Assembly (NCBI RefSeq): GCF_008831285.2
Contig: NW_022204936.1
Span: forward strand, 1-34,804
Direction: 5' to 3'
Source of the DNA: Nymphaea colorata
Lineage: Eukaryota; Streptophyta; Magnoliopsida; Nymphaeales; Nymphaeaceae
DNA: 34,804 nucleotides
In this document: positions 11,428-25,311 of the stretch, piece by piece
How positions within the stretch are numbered: position 1 is the stretch's first letter
Layout of the letters: each line of letters starts with the position of its first letter
Notes under the pieces: generated by a model
The model's database searches: none
What the model saw: the letters and a program-made list of their open reading frames with translations, nothing else
What the model was told of the DNA's origin: nothing
Program-made: the position numbers and the translations under genes

Positions 11428-14400
11428 TATACGTATGTAACAAATGGCTACGCACACTCAATTAAATATATTGATCAAATATATGTAATAACAAGTGAAA
11501 ATGAATCATTTAATCTCTCAATTAAATATATGTGATCAAATATATGTAATAACAAGTGAAACATATTAGTTACCTACAAGACACCAAATGAATCACTCAA
11601 ATCTCATTCATTTCCATACAAACCTATGATTTCAATATACTAAATCATTTAATATAGACGTAACAACAAGTTAAGCACATTCAATTAAGTATGCGTGATC
11701 AAATGAATCACTTAAATCTCACTCGTATGAGACGAGTGATTTAGTGTGCGTATGGATACAAATGAATGAGATGTAACAACATGTTCAACTTATTGAACAA
11801 ACTACAAGGATCAAACTAAACTAATCCATAGGTCTCCTTTACATCCATATAAACTTGTGAGTTTTATCGTTTAAATCGTTGATCATAGATGTCATAACGA
11901 GTGAAACACATTAGGTTAATTATAAGACACCAAATGAATCACTCAAATCTCATTTATTTTCACACAAACTTGTGATTGAATTCACTTAATCTAGCAATAT
12001 GGATGTAACAACAAGTTAAGCACATTCAATTAAGTATGTTGATCATTTGAATCACTTAAATCGCACTTGTATTGATACGAACTTGTGATTTCAATCATTT
12101 AGATCGTGCACTATAGTTGTAACAATAAATTCAACTCATCGACTAACTACACGCGTTTGTATCCACATGAACATGTGATTTCAATCATTTAAATCATTCA
12201 TTATATATGTATTCCAAACGAACTTCTGGTATCAAGCCACTAGGTCATTCTATACGTAAGTAAGAAATGGTCACGCACATTCAATTAAATACAAGTGATC
12301 AATTATATGTAATAACAAGTGAAATGAATCACTTAATCTCTCAATTAAATATAAGTGATCAAATATATGTAATAACAAGTGAAACACATTAGGTTACTTA
12401 CAAGACACCAAATGAATCACTCCAATATCATTCATTTTCATACAAACCTATGATTTTAATCTACTAAATCATTTAATATAGACGTAACAACAAGTTAAGC
12501 ACATTCAATTACGTATGTGTGATAAAATGAATCACTTAAATCCCACTCGTATTGATACGAACTTGTGATTTCAATTCCTTACATCGATCACCATAGATGT
12601 AAGAACTAGTTCAACTTATTGAACTAACTACAAGGATCAAACTAATGCATAGGTCTCCTTTATATCCATACAAACTTGTAAGTTTTAATCATTTAAATCA
12701 TTGATCAAAGATGTAATAACAAGTGAAACACAATAGGTTAACTACAAGACACCAAATGAATCACTCGAATCTCATTCATTTTCGCACAAACTTGTGATTT
12801 CAATCTACTAAATCATTTATTATAGACGTAACAACAAGTTAACACATTCAATTAAGTATGCATGATTATATGAATCACTTAAATCTCACTTGTATTCGTA
12901 CGAACATGTGATTTCAATCCTTTAGAACGTTCCTATAGATGTAACAACAAATTCAACTCATCGGACTAACTACACGTGTACAATATAGTGACTTCAACCA
13001 TTTGTATCCATATAAACTTGTGATTTCAACCATTTAAATCATTCATTATAGATGTAATAACAAGTGAAATACATTAGATTAACTATAAGGGACCAATATA
13101 GTGACTTGACTCTCATTCATTTCCAAACGGACTTCTTTTTCAAGCCACTAAGTCATTCTATACGTATGTAACAAATGGTTACGCACATTCAATTAAATAT
13201 AAGTTATCAAATGTATGTAAGAACAAGTAAAAATGAATCACATAATCTCTCGATTAAACATAAGTGATCAATGTATGTAATAACAAGTGAAACACATTAA
13301 GTTACCTGTAAGACACCAAATGAATCACTCGAATCCCATTCATTTCATATAAACCTATGATTTGAATTTACTAAATCATTTAATATAAACGTAACAACAA
13401 GTTAAGTACATTCAATTAAATATGCGTGATCAATTGAATCACTTAAATCCCACTCGTATTGATGTGAACTTGTGCATCGATCACTATAGATGTAACAACA
13501 TGTTCAACTTATCGTACAAACTAGAAAGGATCAAACTAATGCATAGGTCTCCTTTATATCCATATAAACTTGTGAGTTTTAATTATTTAAATCATTGATC
13601 ATGGATGTAATAACATGTGAAACACGTTAGGTTAACTATAAGACACCAAATGAATCACTCGAATCACATTCATTTTCATACAAACTTGTGATTTCAGTTC
13701 ACTTAATCAAGCAACATGGATGTAACAATAAGTTAAGCACATTCAATTAAGTATGTGTGATCATTTGAATCACTTAAATCGCACTTGTATTGATACGAAC
13801 TTGTAATTTCAATCCTTTAGATCGTGCACTATAGTCGTACCAATACGAGTCAGATTTAAGTGATTCATATGATCACGCATACTTTATTGAATGTACTTGA
13901 CTTATTGTTATATCCATGTTAAATGATTTAGTAGATTGAAATCACAGGCTTGCATGAAAATGAATGAGATTTGAGTGATTCATTTGGTGCCCTATTGTTA
14001 ACCTAATTCACTTGTTAAGCACATTCAATTAAATTACAAGTGAAACACATTAGGTTAACTATATGACACCAAATGAATCACTTGTTAAGGACATCCGTAT
14101 TAAGAATCATTATAAATGTAACAACTAGTGAAACACATTAGGTAAACCATAAGACACCAAATGAATCACTCGAATCTCATTCATTTTCATACAAACTTGT
14201 GATTTCGATCTACTAAATCATTTAATATAGATGTAACAACAAGTTAAACACATTCAATTAAGCATGCATGATCATATGAATCATTTAAATCTCACTTGTA
14301 TTGGTACGAACGCGTGATTTCAATCCTTTAGATCGTTCACTATAGATGTAACAACAAATTCAACTCATCGGACTAATTACACGCATTCAAAGTAATGCAT

Positions 14401-14566
14401 AGATCCATTTGTATCCATATGAACTTGCGATTTCAATCATTTAAATCATTCATTATAGATGTAATAACAAGTGAAATACACTAGATTAACTGTAAGGGAC
14501 CAACTTAATGACCTGACTCTCATTCATTTCCAAACGAACTTCTTATTTCAAGCCACTAAGTCATTC
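11428..14566 (+). repeat. HOR unit 5, reference-quality 3139-bp copy
   Basis: This is the best-preserved full unit and serves as my reference. Type 1 marker at 11428, type 2 at 12251, type 3 at 13159, next type 1 at 14567, giving block lengths of about 823, 908 and 1408 bp. The third block is longest because it holds the inverted segment (13837-14016) and its direct partner downstream. Few single-base losses are visible. Confidence 0.96.
13837..14016 (-). repeat. Inverted satellite segment, unit 5
   Basis: Best-preserved copy of the inverted C-A pair (180 bp), with the direct partner beginning near 14120 and ending at 'ttggtac' near 14307. The inverted arm begins 'gtaccaa', the exact complement of that end. 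Confidence 0.94.
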
Positions 14567-17500
14567 TATACGTATGTAACAAATGGCTACGCACACTCAA
14601 TTAAATATATTGATCAAATATATGTAATAACAAGTGAAAATGAATCATTTAATCTCTCAATTAAATATATGTGATCAAATATATGTAATAACAAGTGAAA
14701 CATATTAGGTTACCTACAAGACACCAAATGAATCACTCAAATCTCATTCATTTCCATACAAACCTATGATTTCAATATACTAAATCATTTAATATAGACG
14801 TAACAACAAGTTAAGCACATTCAATTAAGTATGCGTGATCAAATGAATCACTTAAATCTCACTCGTATGAGACGAGTGATTTAGTGTGCGTATGGATACA
14901 AATGAATGAGATGTAACAACATGTTCAACTTATTGAACAAACTACAAGGATCAAACTAAACTAATCCATAGGTCTCCTTTACATCCATATAAACTTGTGA
15001 GTTTTTATCGTTTAAATCGTTGATCATAGATGTCATAACGAGTGAAACACATTAGGTTAATTATAAGACACCAAATGAATCACTCAAATCTCATTTATTT
15101 TCACACAAACTTGTGATTTGAATTCACTTAATCTAGCAATATGGATGTAACAACAAGTTAAGCACATTCAATTAAGTATGTGTGATCATTTGAATCACTT
15201 AAATCGCACTTGTATTGATACGAACTTGTGATTTCAATCATTTAGATCGTGCACTATAGTTGTAACAATAAATTCAACTCATCGGACTAACTACACGCGT
15301 TTGTATCCACATGAACATGTGATTTCAATCATTTAAATCATTCATTATATGTATTCCAAACGAACTTCTGGTATCAAAGCCACTAGGTCATTCTATACGT
15401 AAGTAAGAAATGGTCACGCACATTCAATTAAATACAAGTGATCAATTATATGTAATAACAAGTGAAATGAATCACTTAATCTCTCAATTAAATATAAGTG
15501 ATCAAATATATGTAATAACAAGTGAAACACATTAGGTTACTTACAAGACACCAAATGAATCACTCCAATATCATTCATTTTCATACAACCTATGATTTTA
15601 ATCTACTAAATCATTTAATATAGACGTAACAACAAGTTAAGCACATTCAATTACGTATGTGTGATAAATGAATCACTTAAATCCCACTCGTATTGATACG
15701 AACTTGTGATTTCAATTCCTTACATCGATCACCATAGATGTAAGAACTAGTTCAACTTATTGAACTAACTACAAGGATCAAACTAATGCATAGGTCTCCT
15801 TTATATCCATACAAACTTGTAAGTTTTAATCATTTAAATCATTGATCAAGATGTAATAACAAGTGAAACACAATAGGTTAACTACAAGACACCAAATGAA
15901 TCACTCGAATCTCATTCATTTTCGCACAAACTTGTGATTTCAATCTACTAATCATTTATTATAGACGTAACAACAAGTTAAACACATTCAATTAAGTATG
16001 CATGATTATATGAATCACTTAAATCTCACTTGTATTCGTACGAACATGTGATTTCAATCCTTTAGAACGTTCCTATAGATGTAACAACAAATTCAACTCA
16101 TCGGACTAACTACACGTGTACAAATATAGTGACTTCAACCATTTGTATCCATATAAACTTGTGATTTCAACCATTTAAATCATTCATTATAGATGTAATA
16201 ACAAGTGAAATACATTAGATTAACTATAAGGGACCAATATAGTGACTTGACTCTCATTCATTTCCAAACGGACTTCTTTTTTCAAGCCACTAAGTCATTC
16301 TATACGTATGTAACAAATGGTTACGCACATTCAATTAAATATAAGTTATCAAATGTATGTAAGAACAAGTAAAATGAATCACATAATCTCTCGATTAACA
16401 TAAGTGATCAAATGTATGTAATAACAAGTGAAACACATTAAGTTACCTGTAAGACACCAATGAATCACTCGAATCCATTCATTTTCATATAAACCTATGA
16501 TTTGAATTTACTAAATCATTTAATATAAACGTAACAACAAGTTAAGTACATTCAATTAAATATGCGTGATCAATTGAATCACTTAAATCCCACTCGTATT
16601 GATGTGAACTTGTGCATCGATCACTATAGATGTAACAACATGTTCAACTTATCGTACAAACTAGAAAGGATCAAACTAATGCATAGGTCTCCTTTATATC
16701 CATATAAACTTGTGAGTTTTAATTATTTAAATCATTGATCATGGATGTAATAACATGTGAACACGTTAGGTTAACTATAAGACACCAAATGAATCACTCG
16801 AATCACATTCATTTTCATACAAACTTGTGATTTCAGTTCACTTAATCAGCAACATGGATGTAACAATAAGTTAAGCACATTCAATTAAGTATGTGTGATC
16901 ATTTGAATCACTTAAATCGCACTTGTATTGATACGAACTTGTAATTTCAATCCTTTAGATCGTGCACTATAGTCGTACCAATACGAGTCAGATTTAAGTG
17001 ATTCATATGATCACGCATACTTTATTGAATGTACTTGACTTATTGTTATATCATGTTAAATGATTTAGTAGATTGAAATCACAGGCTTGCATGAAATGAA
17101 TGAGATTTGAGTGATTCATTTGGTGCCTATTGTTAACCTAATTCACTTGTTAAGCACATTCAATTAAATTACAAGTGAACACATTAGGTTAACTATATGA
17201 CACCAAATGAATCACTTGTTAAGGACATCCGTATTAAGATCATTATAAATGTAACAACTAGTGAAACACATTAGGTAAACCATAAGACACCAAATGAATC
17301 ACTCGAATCTCATTCATTTTCATACAACTTGTGATTTCGATCTACTAAATCATTTAATATAGATGTAACAACAAGTTAAACACATTCAATTAAGCATGCA
17401 TGATCATATGAATCATTTAAATCTCACTTGTATTGGTACGAACGCGTGATTTCAATCCTTTAGATCGTTCACTATAGATGTAACAACAAATTCAACTCAT

Positions 17501-17696
17501 CGGACTAATTACACGCATTCAAAGTAATGCATAGATCCATTTGTATCCATATGAACTTGCGATTTCAATCATTAAATCATTCATTATAGATGTAATAACA
17601 AGTGAAATACACTAGATTAACTGTAAGGGACCAACTTAATGACCTGACTCTCATTCATTTCCAACGAACTTCTTATTTCAAGCCACTAAGTCATTC
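14567..17696 (+). repeat. HOR unit 6, about 3.13 kb
   Basis: Complete unit of 3130 bp with markers at 14567 (type 1), 15394 (type 2) and 16301 (type 3) and the inverted segment at 16975-17151. It is very close to unit 5. Most differences are single-base losses in runs, for example 'ctactaatcat' for 'ctactaaatcat' at about 15945. Confidence 0.95.
16975..17151 (-). repeat. Inverted satellite segment, unit 6
   Basis: Same inverted C-A pair with the same breakpoints. Minor single-base losses ('tatatcatg' for 'tatatccatg'). Confidence 0.93.
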
Positions 17697-18349
17697 TATA
17701 CGTATGTAACAATGGCTACGCACACTCAATTAATATATTGATCAATATATGTAATAACAAGTGAAAATGATCATTTAATCTCTCAATTAAATATATGTGA
17801 TCAATATATGTAATAACAAGTGAAACATATTAGGTTACTACAAGACACCAAATGAATCACTCAAATCTCATTCATTTCCATACAAACCTATGATTTCAAT
17901 ATACTAAATCATTTAATATAGACGTAACAACAAGTTAAGCACATTCAATTAAGTATGCGTGATCAAATGAATCACTTAAATCTCACTCGTATTGAGACGA
18001 GTGATTTAGTGTGCGTATGGATACAAATGAATGAGATGTACAACATGTTCAACTTATTGAACAAACTACAAGGGATCAAACTAAACTAATCCATAGGTCT
18101 CCTTTACATCCATATAAACTTGTGAGTTTTATCGTTTAAATCGTTGATCATAGATGTCATAACGAGTGAAACACATTAGGTTAATTATAAGACACCAAAT
18201 GAATCACTCAAATCTCATTTATTTTCACACAAACTTGTGATTTGAATTCACTTAATCTAGCAATATGGATGTAACAACAAGTTAAGCACATTCAATTAAG
18301 TATGTGTGATCATTTGAATCACTTAAATCGCACTTGTATTGATAGAACT

Positions 18350-19710
18350 TGTGATTTCAATCATTTAGATCGTGCACTATAGTTGTAACAATAAATTCAA
18401 CTCATCGGACTAACTACACGCGTTTGTATCCACATGAACATGTGATTTCAATCATTTAAATCATTTATTATATATGTATTCAAACGAACTTCTGGTATCA
18501 AAGCCACTAGGTCATTCTATACGTAAGTAAGAAATGGTCACGCACATCAATTAAATACAAGTGATCAATTATATGTAATAACAAGTGAAATCAATCACTT
18601 AATCTCTCAATAAATATAAGTGATGAAATATATGTAATAACAAGTGAAACACATTAGGTTACTTACAAGACACCAAATGAATCACTCAATATCATTCATT
18701 TTCATACAAACCTGTGATTTTAATCTACTAAATCATTAATATAGATGTAACAAAAGTTAAGCACATTCAATTACGTATGTGTGATAAAATGAATCACTTA
18801 AATCCACTCGTATTGATACGACATGTGATTTCAATCCTTTAGAACGTTCCTATAGATGTAACAACAAATTCAACTCATCGGACTAACTACACGTGTACAA
18901 ATATAGTGACTTCAACCATTTGATCCATATAAACTTGTGATTTCAACCATTTAAATCATTCATTATAGATGTAATAACAAGTGAAATACATTAGATTAAC
19001 TATAAGGGACCAATATAGTGACTGACTCATTCATTTCCAAACGGACTTCTTTTTCAACCACTAAGTCATTCTATACGTATGTAACAAATGGTTACGCACA
19101 TTCAATTAAATATAAGTTATCAAATGTATGTAAGAACAAGTAAAAATGAATCACATAATCTCTCGATTAAACATAAGTGATCAAATGTATGTAATAACAA
19201 GTGAAACACATTAAGTTACCTGTAAGACACCAAATGAATCACTCGAATCCCATTCATTTTCATATAAACCTATGATTTGAATTTACTAAATCATTTAATA
19301 TAACGTAACAACAAGTTAAGTACATTCAATTAAATATGCGTGATCAATTGAATCACTTAAATCCCACTCGTATTGATGTGAACTTGTGCATCGATCACTA
19401 TAGATGTAACAATATGTTCAACTTATCGTACAAACTACAAAGGATCAAACTAACTATAGGTCTCCTTTATATCCATATAAACTTGTGAGTTTTAATTATT
19501 TAAATCATTGATCATGGATGTAATAACATGTGAAACACGTTAGGTTAACTATAAGACAGCAAATGAATCACTCGAATCACATTCATTTTCATACAAACTT
19601 GTGATTTCAGTTCGCTTAATCAAGCAACATGGATGTAACAATAAGTTAAGCACATTAATTAGGTATGTGTGATCATTTGAGTCACTTAAATCGCACTTGT
19701 ATTGATACGA
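18350..19710 (+). repeat. Unit 7 duplication, left copy
   Basis: This stretch runs from late type 1 block text through type 2 and into type 3 text, then returns near 19640-19711 to type 1 text ('gtgatttcaatcatttag', then 'gttgtaacaataaattc'). The same landmark, 'gtgcactatagttg', lies at 18372 and again at 19736, giving an offset of 1364 bp. Private variants shared with the right copy include 'aacaatatgttcaac' (about 19410 and 21118), 'tgatgaaatatat' (about 18622 and 19989), 'catttgatccat' (about 18918 and 20627) and 'caaccactaag' in place of 'caagccactaag'. Confidence 0.88.
18815..18830. other. Junction of a 344-bp internal deletion
   Basis: In the left copy of the duplication 'gtattgatacga' is followed directly by 'catgtgatttcaatccttt' and then 'agaacgttcc'. 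In other units 'gtattgatacgaacttgtg' leads to 'cttacatcgatcacc', and the 'catgtgatttcaatc' text comes about one trimer later after 'tattcgtacgaa'. Comparing marker distances (554 against 898-908 bp) gives a loss of about 344 bp. The shared word 'tacgaac' is the likely point of exchange. Confidence 0.85.
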
Positions 19711-21120
19711 ACTTGTGATTTCAATCATTTAGATCGTGCACTATAGTTGTAACAATAAATTCAACTCATCGGACTAACTACACGCGTTTGTATCCACATG
19801 AACATGTGATTTCAATCATTTAAATCATTCATTATATATGTATTCCAAACGAACTTCTGGTATCAAAGCCACTAGGTCATTCTATACATAAGTAAGAAAT
19901 GGTCACGCACATTCAATTAAATACAAGTGATCAATTATATGTAATAACAAGTGAAAATCAATCATTAATCTCTCAATTAAATATAAGTGATGAAATATAT
20001 GTAATAATAAGTGAAACACATTAGGTTACTTACAAGACACCAAATGAATCACTCCAATATCATTCATTTTCATACAAACCTATGATTTTAATCTACTAAA
20101 TCATTTAATATAGATGTAACAACAAGTTAAGCACATTCAATTACGTATGTGTGATAAATGAATCACTAAATCCCACTCGTATTGATACGAACTTGTGATT
20201 TCAATTCCTTACATCGATCACCATAGATGTAAGAACTAGTTCAACTTATTGAACTAACTCAAGGGATCAAACTAATGCATAGGTCTCCTTTATATCCATA
20301 CAAACTTGTAAGTTTTAATCATTTAAATCATTGATCAAAGATGTAATAACAAGTGAAACCAATAGTTACTACAAGACACCAAATGAATCACTCGAATCTC
20401 ATTCATTTTCGCACAAACTTGTATTTCAATCTACTAAATCATTTATTATAGACGTAACAACAAGTTAAACACATTCAATTAAGTATGCATGATTATATGA
20501 ATCACTTAAATTCACTTGTATTCGTACGAACATGTGATTTCAATCCTTTAGAACGTTCCTATAGATGTAACAACAAATTCAACTCATCGGACTAACTACA
20601 CGTGTACAAATATAGTGACTTCAACCATTTGATCCATATAAACTTGTGATTTCAACCATTTAAATCATTCATTATAGATGTAATAACAAGTGAAATACAT
20701 TAGATTAACTATAAGGGACCAATATAGTGACTTGACTCATTCATTTCCAAACGGACTTCTTTTTTCAACCACTAAGTCATTCTATACGTATGTAACAAAT
20801 GGTTACGCACATTCAATTAAATATAGTTATCAAATGTATGTAAGAACAAGTAAAAATGAATCACATAATCTCTCGATTAAACATAAGTGATCAAATGTAT
20901 GTAATAACAAGTGAAACACATTAAGTTACCTGTAAGACACCAAATGAATCACTCGAATCCCATTCATTTTCATATAAACCTATGATTTGAATTTACTAAA
21001 TCATTTAATATAAACGTACAACAAGTTAAGTACATTCAATTAAATATGCGTGATCAATTGAATCACTTAAATCCACTCGTATTGATGTGAACTTGTGCAT
21101 CGATCACTATAGATGTAACA
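19711..21120 (+). repeat. Unit 7 duplication, right copy
   Basis: Second copy of the segment at 18350-19710. It retains the full type 2 block (19883 to 20783, 900 bp), including the 'atcgatcaccatag' and 'tattcgtacgaac' units missing from the left copy. It then continues normally into the rest of the type 3 block with the inverted segment. The end given is the last place where a variant shared by the two copies is seen; the true homology continues because both derive from type 3 sequence. Confidence 0.82.
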
Positions 21121-21455
21121 ATATGTTCAACTTATCGTACAAACTAGAAAGGATCAAACTAATGCATAGGTCTCCTTTATATCCATATAAACTTGTGAGT
21201 TTTAATTATTTAAATCATTGATCATGGATGTAATAACATGTGAAACACGTTAGGTTAACTATAAGACACAAATGAATCACTCGAATCACATTCATTTTCA
21301 TACAAACTTGTGATTTCAGTTCACTTAATCAAGCAACATGGATGTAACAATAAGTTAAGCACATTAATTAGTATGTGTGATCATTTGAATCACTTAAATC
21401 GCACTTGTATTGATACGAACTTGTAATTTCAATCCTTTAGATCGTGCACTATAGC

Positions 21456-21635
21456 GTACCAATACGAGTCAGATTTAAGTGATTCATATGATCACGCATA
21501 CTTTATTGAATGTACTTGACTTATTGTTATATCCATGTTAAATGATTTAGTAGATTGAAATCACAGGCTTGCATGAAAATGAATGAGATTTGAGTGATTC
21601 ATTTGGTGCCCTATTGTTAACCTAATTCACTTGTT
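21456..21635 (-). repeat. Inverted satellite segment, unit 7
   Basis: Only one copy in the enlarged unit 7, which shows that the internal duplication ended before the inverted segment. Left border 'atagcgtacc' has lost one base. Confidence 0.93.
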
Positions 21636-22178
21636 AAGCACATTCAATTAAATTACAAGTGAAACACATTAGGTTAACTATATGACACCAAATGAATCAC
21701 TTGTTAGGACATCCGTATTAAGAATCATTATAAATGTAACAACTAGTGAAACACATTAGGTAAACCATAAGACACCAAATGAATCACTCGAATCTCATTC
21801 ATTTTCATACAAACTTGTGATTTCGATCTACTAAATCATTTAATATAGTGTAACAACAAGTTAAACACATTCAATTAAGCATGCATGATCATATGAATCA
21901 TTTAAATCTCACTTGTATTGGTACGAACGCGTGATTTCAATCCTTTAGATCGTTCACTATAGATGTAACAACAAATTCAACTCATCGAACTAATTACACG
22001 CATTCAAAGTAATGCATAGATCCCATTTGTATCATATGAACTTGCGATTTCAATCATTAAATCATTCATTATAGATGTAATACAAGTGAAATACACTAGA
22101 TTAACTGTAAGGGACCAACTTAATGACTGACTCTCATTCATTTCCAACGAACTTCTTATTTCAAGCCCTAAGTCATTC

Positions 22179-25100
22179 TATACGTATGTAACAAATGGCT
22201 ACGCACACTCAATTAAATATATTGATCAAATATATGTAATAACAAGTGAAAATGAATCATTTAATCTCTCAATTAAATATATTGATCAAATATATGTAAT
22301 AACAAGTGAAACATATTAGGTTACTACAAGACACCAAATGAATCACTCAAATCTCATTATTTCCATACAAACCTATGATTTCAATATACTAAATCATTTA
22401 ATATAGACGTAACAACAAGTTAAGCACATTCAATTAAGTATGCGTGATCAAATGAATCACTTAAATCTCACTCGTATCGAGACAGTGATTTAGTGTGCGT
22501 ATGGATACAAATGAATGAGATGTAACACATGTTCAACTTATTGAACAAACTATAAGGGATCAAACTAAACTAATCCTAGGTCTCCTTTACATCCATATAA
22601 ACTTGTGAGTTTTTATCGTTTAAATCGTTGATCATAGATGTCATAACGAGTGAAACACATTAGGTTAATTATAAGACACCAAATGAATCATCAAATCTCA
22701 TTTATTTTCACACAAACTTGTGATTTGAATTCACTTAATCTAGCAATATGGATGTAACAACAAGTTAAGCACATTCAATTAAGTATGTGTGATCATTTGA
22801 ATCACTTAATCGCACTTGTATTGATACGAACTTGTGATTTCAATCATTTAGATCGTGCACTATAGTTGTAACAATAAATTCAACTCATCGGACTAACTAC
22901 ACGCGTTTGTATCACATGAACATGTGATTTCAATCATTTAAATCATTCATTATATATGTATTCCAAACGAACTTCTGGTATCAAAGCCACTAGGTCATTC
23001 TATACGTAAGTAAGAAATGGTCACGCACATTCAATTAAATACAAGTGATCAATTATATGTAATAACAAGTGAAAATCAATCACTTAGTCTCTCAATTAAA
23101 TATAAGTGATCAAATATATGTAATAACAAGTGAAACACATTAGGTTACTTAAAGACACCAAATGAATCACTCCAATATCATTCATTTTCATACAAACCTA
23201 TGATTTTAATTACTAAATCATTTAATATAGACGTAACAACAAGTTAAGCACATTCAATTAGTATGTGTGATAAAATGAATCACTTAAATCCACTCGTACT
23301 GATACGAACTTGTGATTTCAATTCCTTACATCGATCACCATAGATGTAAGAACTAGTTCATCTTATTGAACTAATACAAGGGATCAAACTAATGCATAGG
23401 TCTCCTTTATATCCATACAAACTTGTAAGTTTTAATCATTTAAATCATTGATCAAAGATGTAAAACAAGTGAAACACAATAGGTTAACTACAAGACACCA
23501 AATGAATCACTCGAATATCATTCATTTTCGCACAAACTTGTGATTTCAATCACTAAATCATTTATTATAGATATAAGAACAAGTTAAACACATTAATTAA
23601 GTATGCACGATTATATGAATCACTTAAATCTCCTTGTATTCGTACGAACATGTGATTTCAACCTTTAGAATGTTCCCTATAGATGTAACAGCAAATTCAC
23701 TCATCGGACTAACTACACGTGTACAAATATAGTGACTTCAACCATTTGTATCCATATAAACTTGTGATTTCAACCATTTAAATCATTCATTATAGATGTA
23801 ATAACAAGTGAAATACATTAATTAACTATAAGGGACCAATATAGTGACTTGACCCTCATTCATTTCCAAACGGACTTCTTTTTTCAAGCCACTAAGCATT
23901 CTATACGTATGTAACAAATGGTTACGCACATTCAATTAAATATAAGTTATCAAATGTATGTAAGAACAAGTAAAAATGAGTCACATAATCTCTCGATTGA
24001 ACATAAGTGATCAAATGTATGTAATAACAAGTGAAACACATTAAGTTACCTGTAAGACACCAAATGAAGCACTCGAATCCCATTCATTTTCATATAAACC
24101 TATGATTTGAATTTACTAAATCATTTAATATAAATGTAACAACAAGTTAAGTACATTCAATTAAATATGCGTGATCAATTGAATCACTTAAATCCCACTC
24201 GTATTGATGTTAAGTTGTGCATCGATCACTATAGATGTAAATACATGTTCAACTTATCGTACAAACTAGAAAGGATCAAACTAATGCATAGGTCTCCTTT
24301 ATATGCATATAAACTTGTGAGTTTTAATTATTTAAATCATTGATCATGGATATAATACATGTGAAACACGTTAGGTTCACTATAAGACACCAAATGAATC
24401 ACTCGAATCACATTCATTTTCATACAAACTTGTGATTTCAGTTCACTTAATCAAGCAACATGGATGTAACAATAAGTTAAGCACATTCAATTAAGTATGT
24501 GTGATCATTTCAATCACTTAAATCGCACTTGTATTGATACGAACTTGTAGTTTCAATCCTTTAGATCGTGCACTGTTGTCGTACCAATACGAGTCAGATT
24601 TAAGTGATTCATATGATCACACATACTTTATTGAATGTACTTGACTTATTGTTATATCCATGTTAAATGATTTAGTAGATTGAAATCACAGGCTTGCATG
24701 AAAATGAATGAGATTTGAGTGATTCATTTGGTGCCCTATTGTTAACCTAATTCACTTGTTAAGCACATTTAATTGAATTACAAGTGAAACACATTAGGTT
24801 AACTATATGACACCAAATGAATCACTTGTTAAGGACATCCGTATTAAGAATCATTATAAGTGTAACAACTAGTGAAATACATTAGGTAAACCATAAAACA
24901 CCAAATGAATCACTCGAATCTCATTCATTTTCATACGAACTTGTGATTTTGATCTACTAAATCATTTAATATAAATGTAACAACAAGTTAAACACATTCA
25001 ATTAAGCATGCATGATCATATGAATCATTTAAATCTCACTTGTATTGGTACGAACGCGTGATTTCAATCCTTTAAATCGTTCACTATAGATGTAACAACA

Positions 25101-25311
25101 AATTCAACTCATCGGACTAATTAAACGCACTCAAAGTAATGCATAGATACCATTTGTATCCATATGAACTTGCGATTTCAATCATTTAAATCATTCATTA
25201 TAGATGTAATAACAAGTGAAATGCACTAGATTAACTGTAAGGGACCAACTTAATGACCTGACTTTCATTCATTTCCAAACGAACTTCTTATTTCAAGCCA
25301 CTAGGTCATTT
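22179..25311 (+). repeat. HOR unit 8, substitution-rich copy
   Basis: Complete unit of 3133 bp with type 1 at 22179, type 2 at 23001, type 3 at 23902 and the inverted segment at 24581-24760. From about 23.4 kb it differs from earlier units mainly by substitutions: 'aaatgaagcactcg' at about 24063, 'atatgcatataa' at about 24303, 'tatagatataagaac' at about 23567. Two changes, 'agaatgttccc' (about 23668 and 33475) and 'acattaattaac' (about 23816 and 33624), recur in the right flank of the 832-bp array. Unit 8 also carries the 'tatcgagac' variant typical of that array. Confidence 0.93.
24581..24760 (-). repeat. Inverted satellite segment, unit 8
   Basis: Same inverted C-A pair, with a substitution at 'gatcacacat' for 'gatcacgcat' and the left neighbour changed to 'cactgttgtcg'. 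The breakpoints are unchanged. Confidence 0.93.

Larger units (their letters stand above)
17697..22178 (+). repeat. HOR unit 7, enlarged by an internal duplication (4482 bp)
   Basis: The type 2 marker occurs twice (18518, and 19883 as 'tatacataag') and so does the type 3 marker (19072 and 20783); the inverted segment occurs once, at 21456-21635. The unit is about 1.35 kb longer than normal. The first type 2 block is only 554 bp against about 900 bp for the second, so one of the two has a deletion of about 344 bp, roughly three basic units. Both copies share variants not seen in the other units I compared, which shows a recent duplication. Confidence 0.94.

Noticed and set aside
20690-20890. 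66-codon plus-strand open frame
   Set aside because: It is the type 3 counterpart of the recurring repeat-derived frame, made of the same marker and C-flavour words. No evidence of coding.
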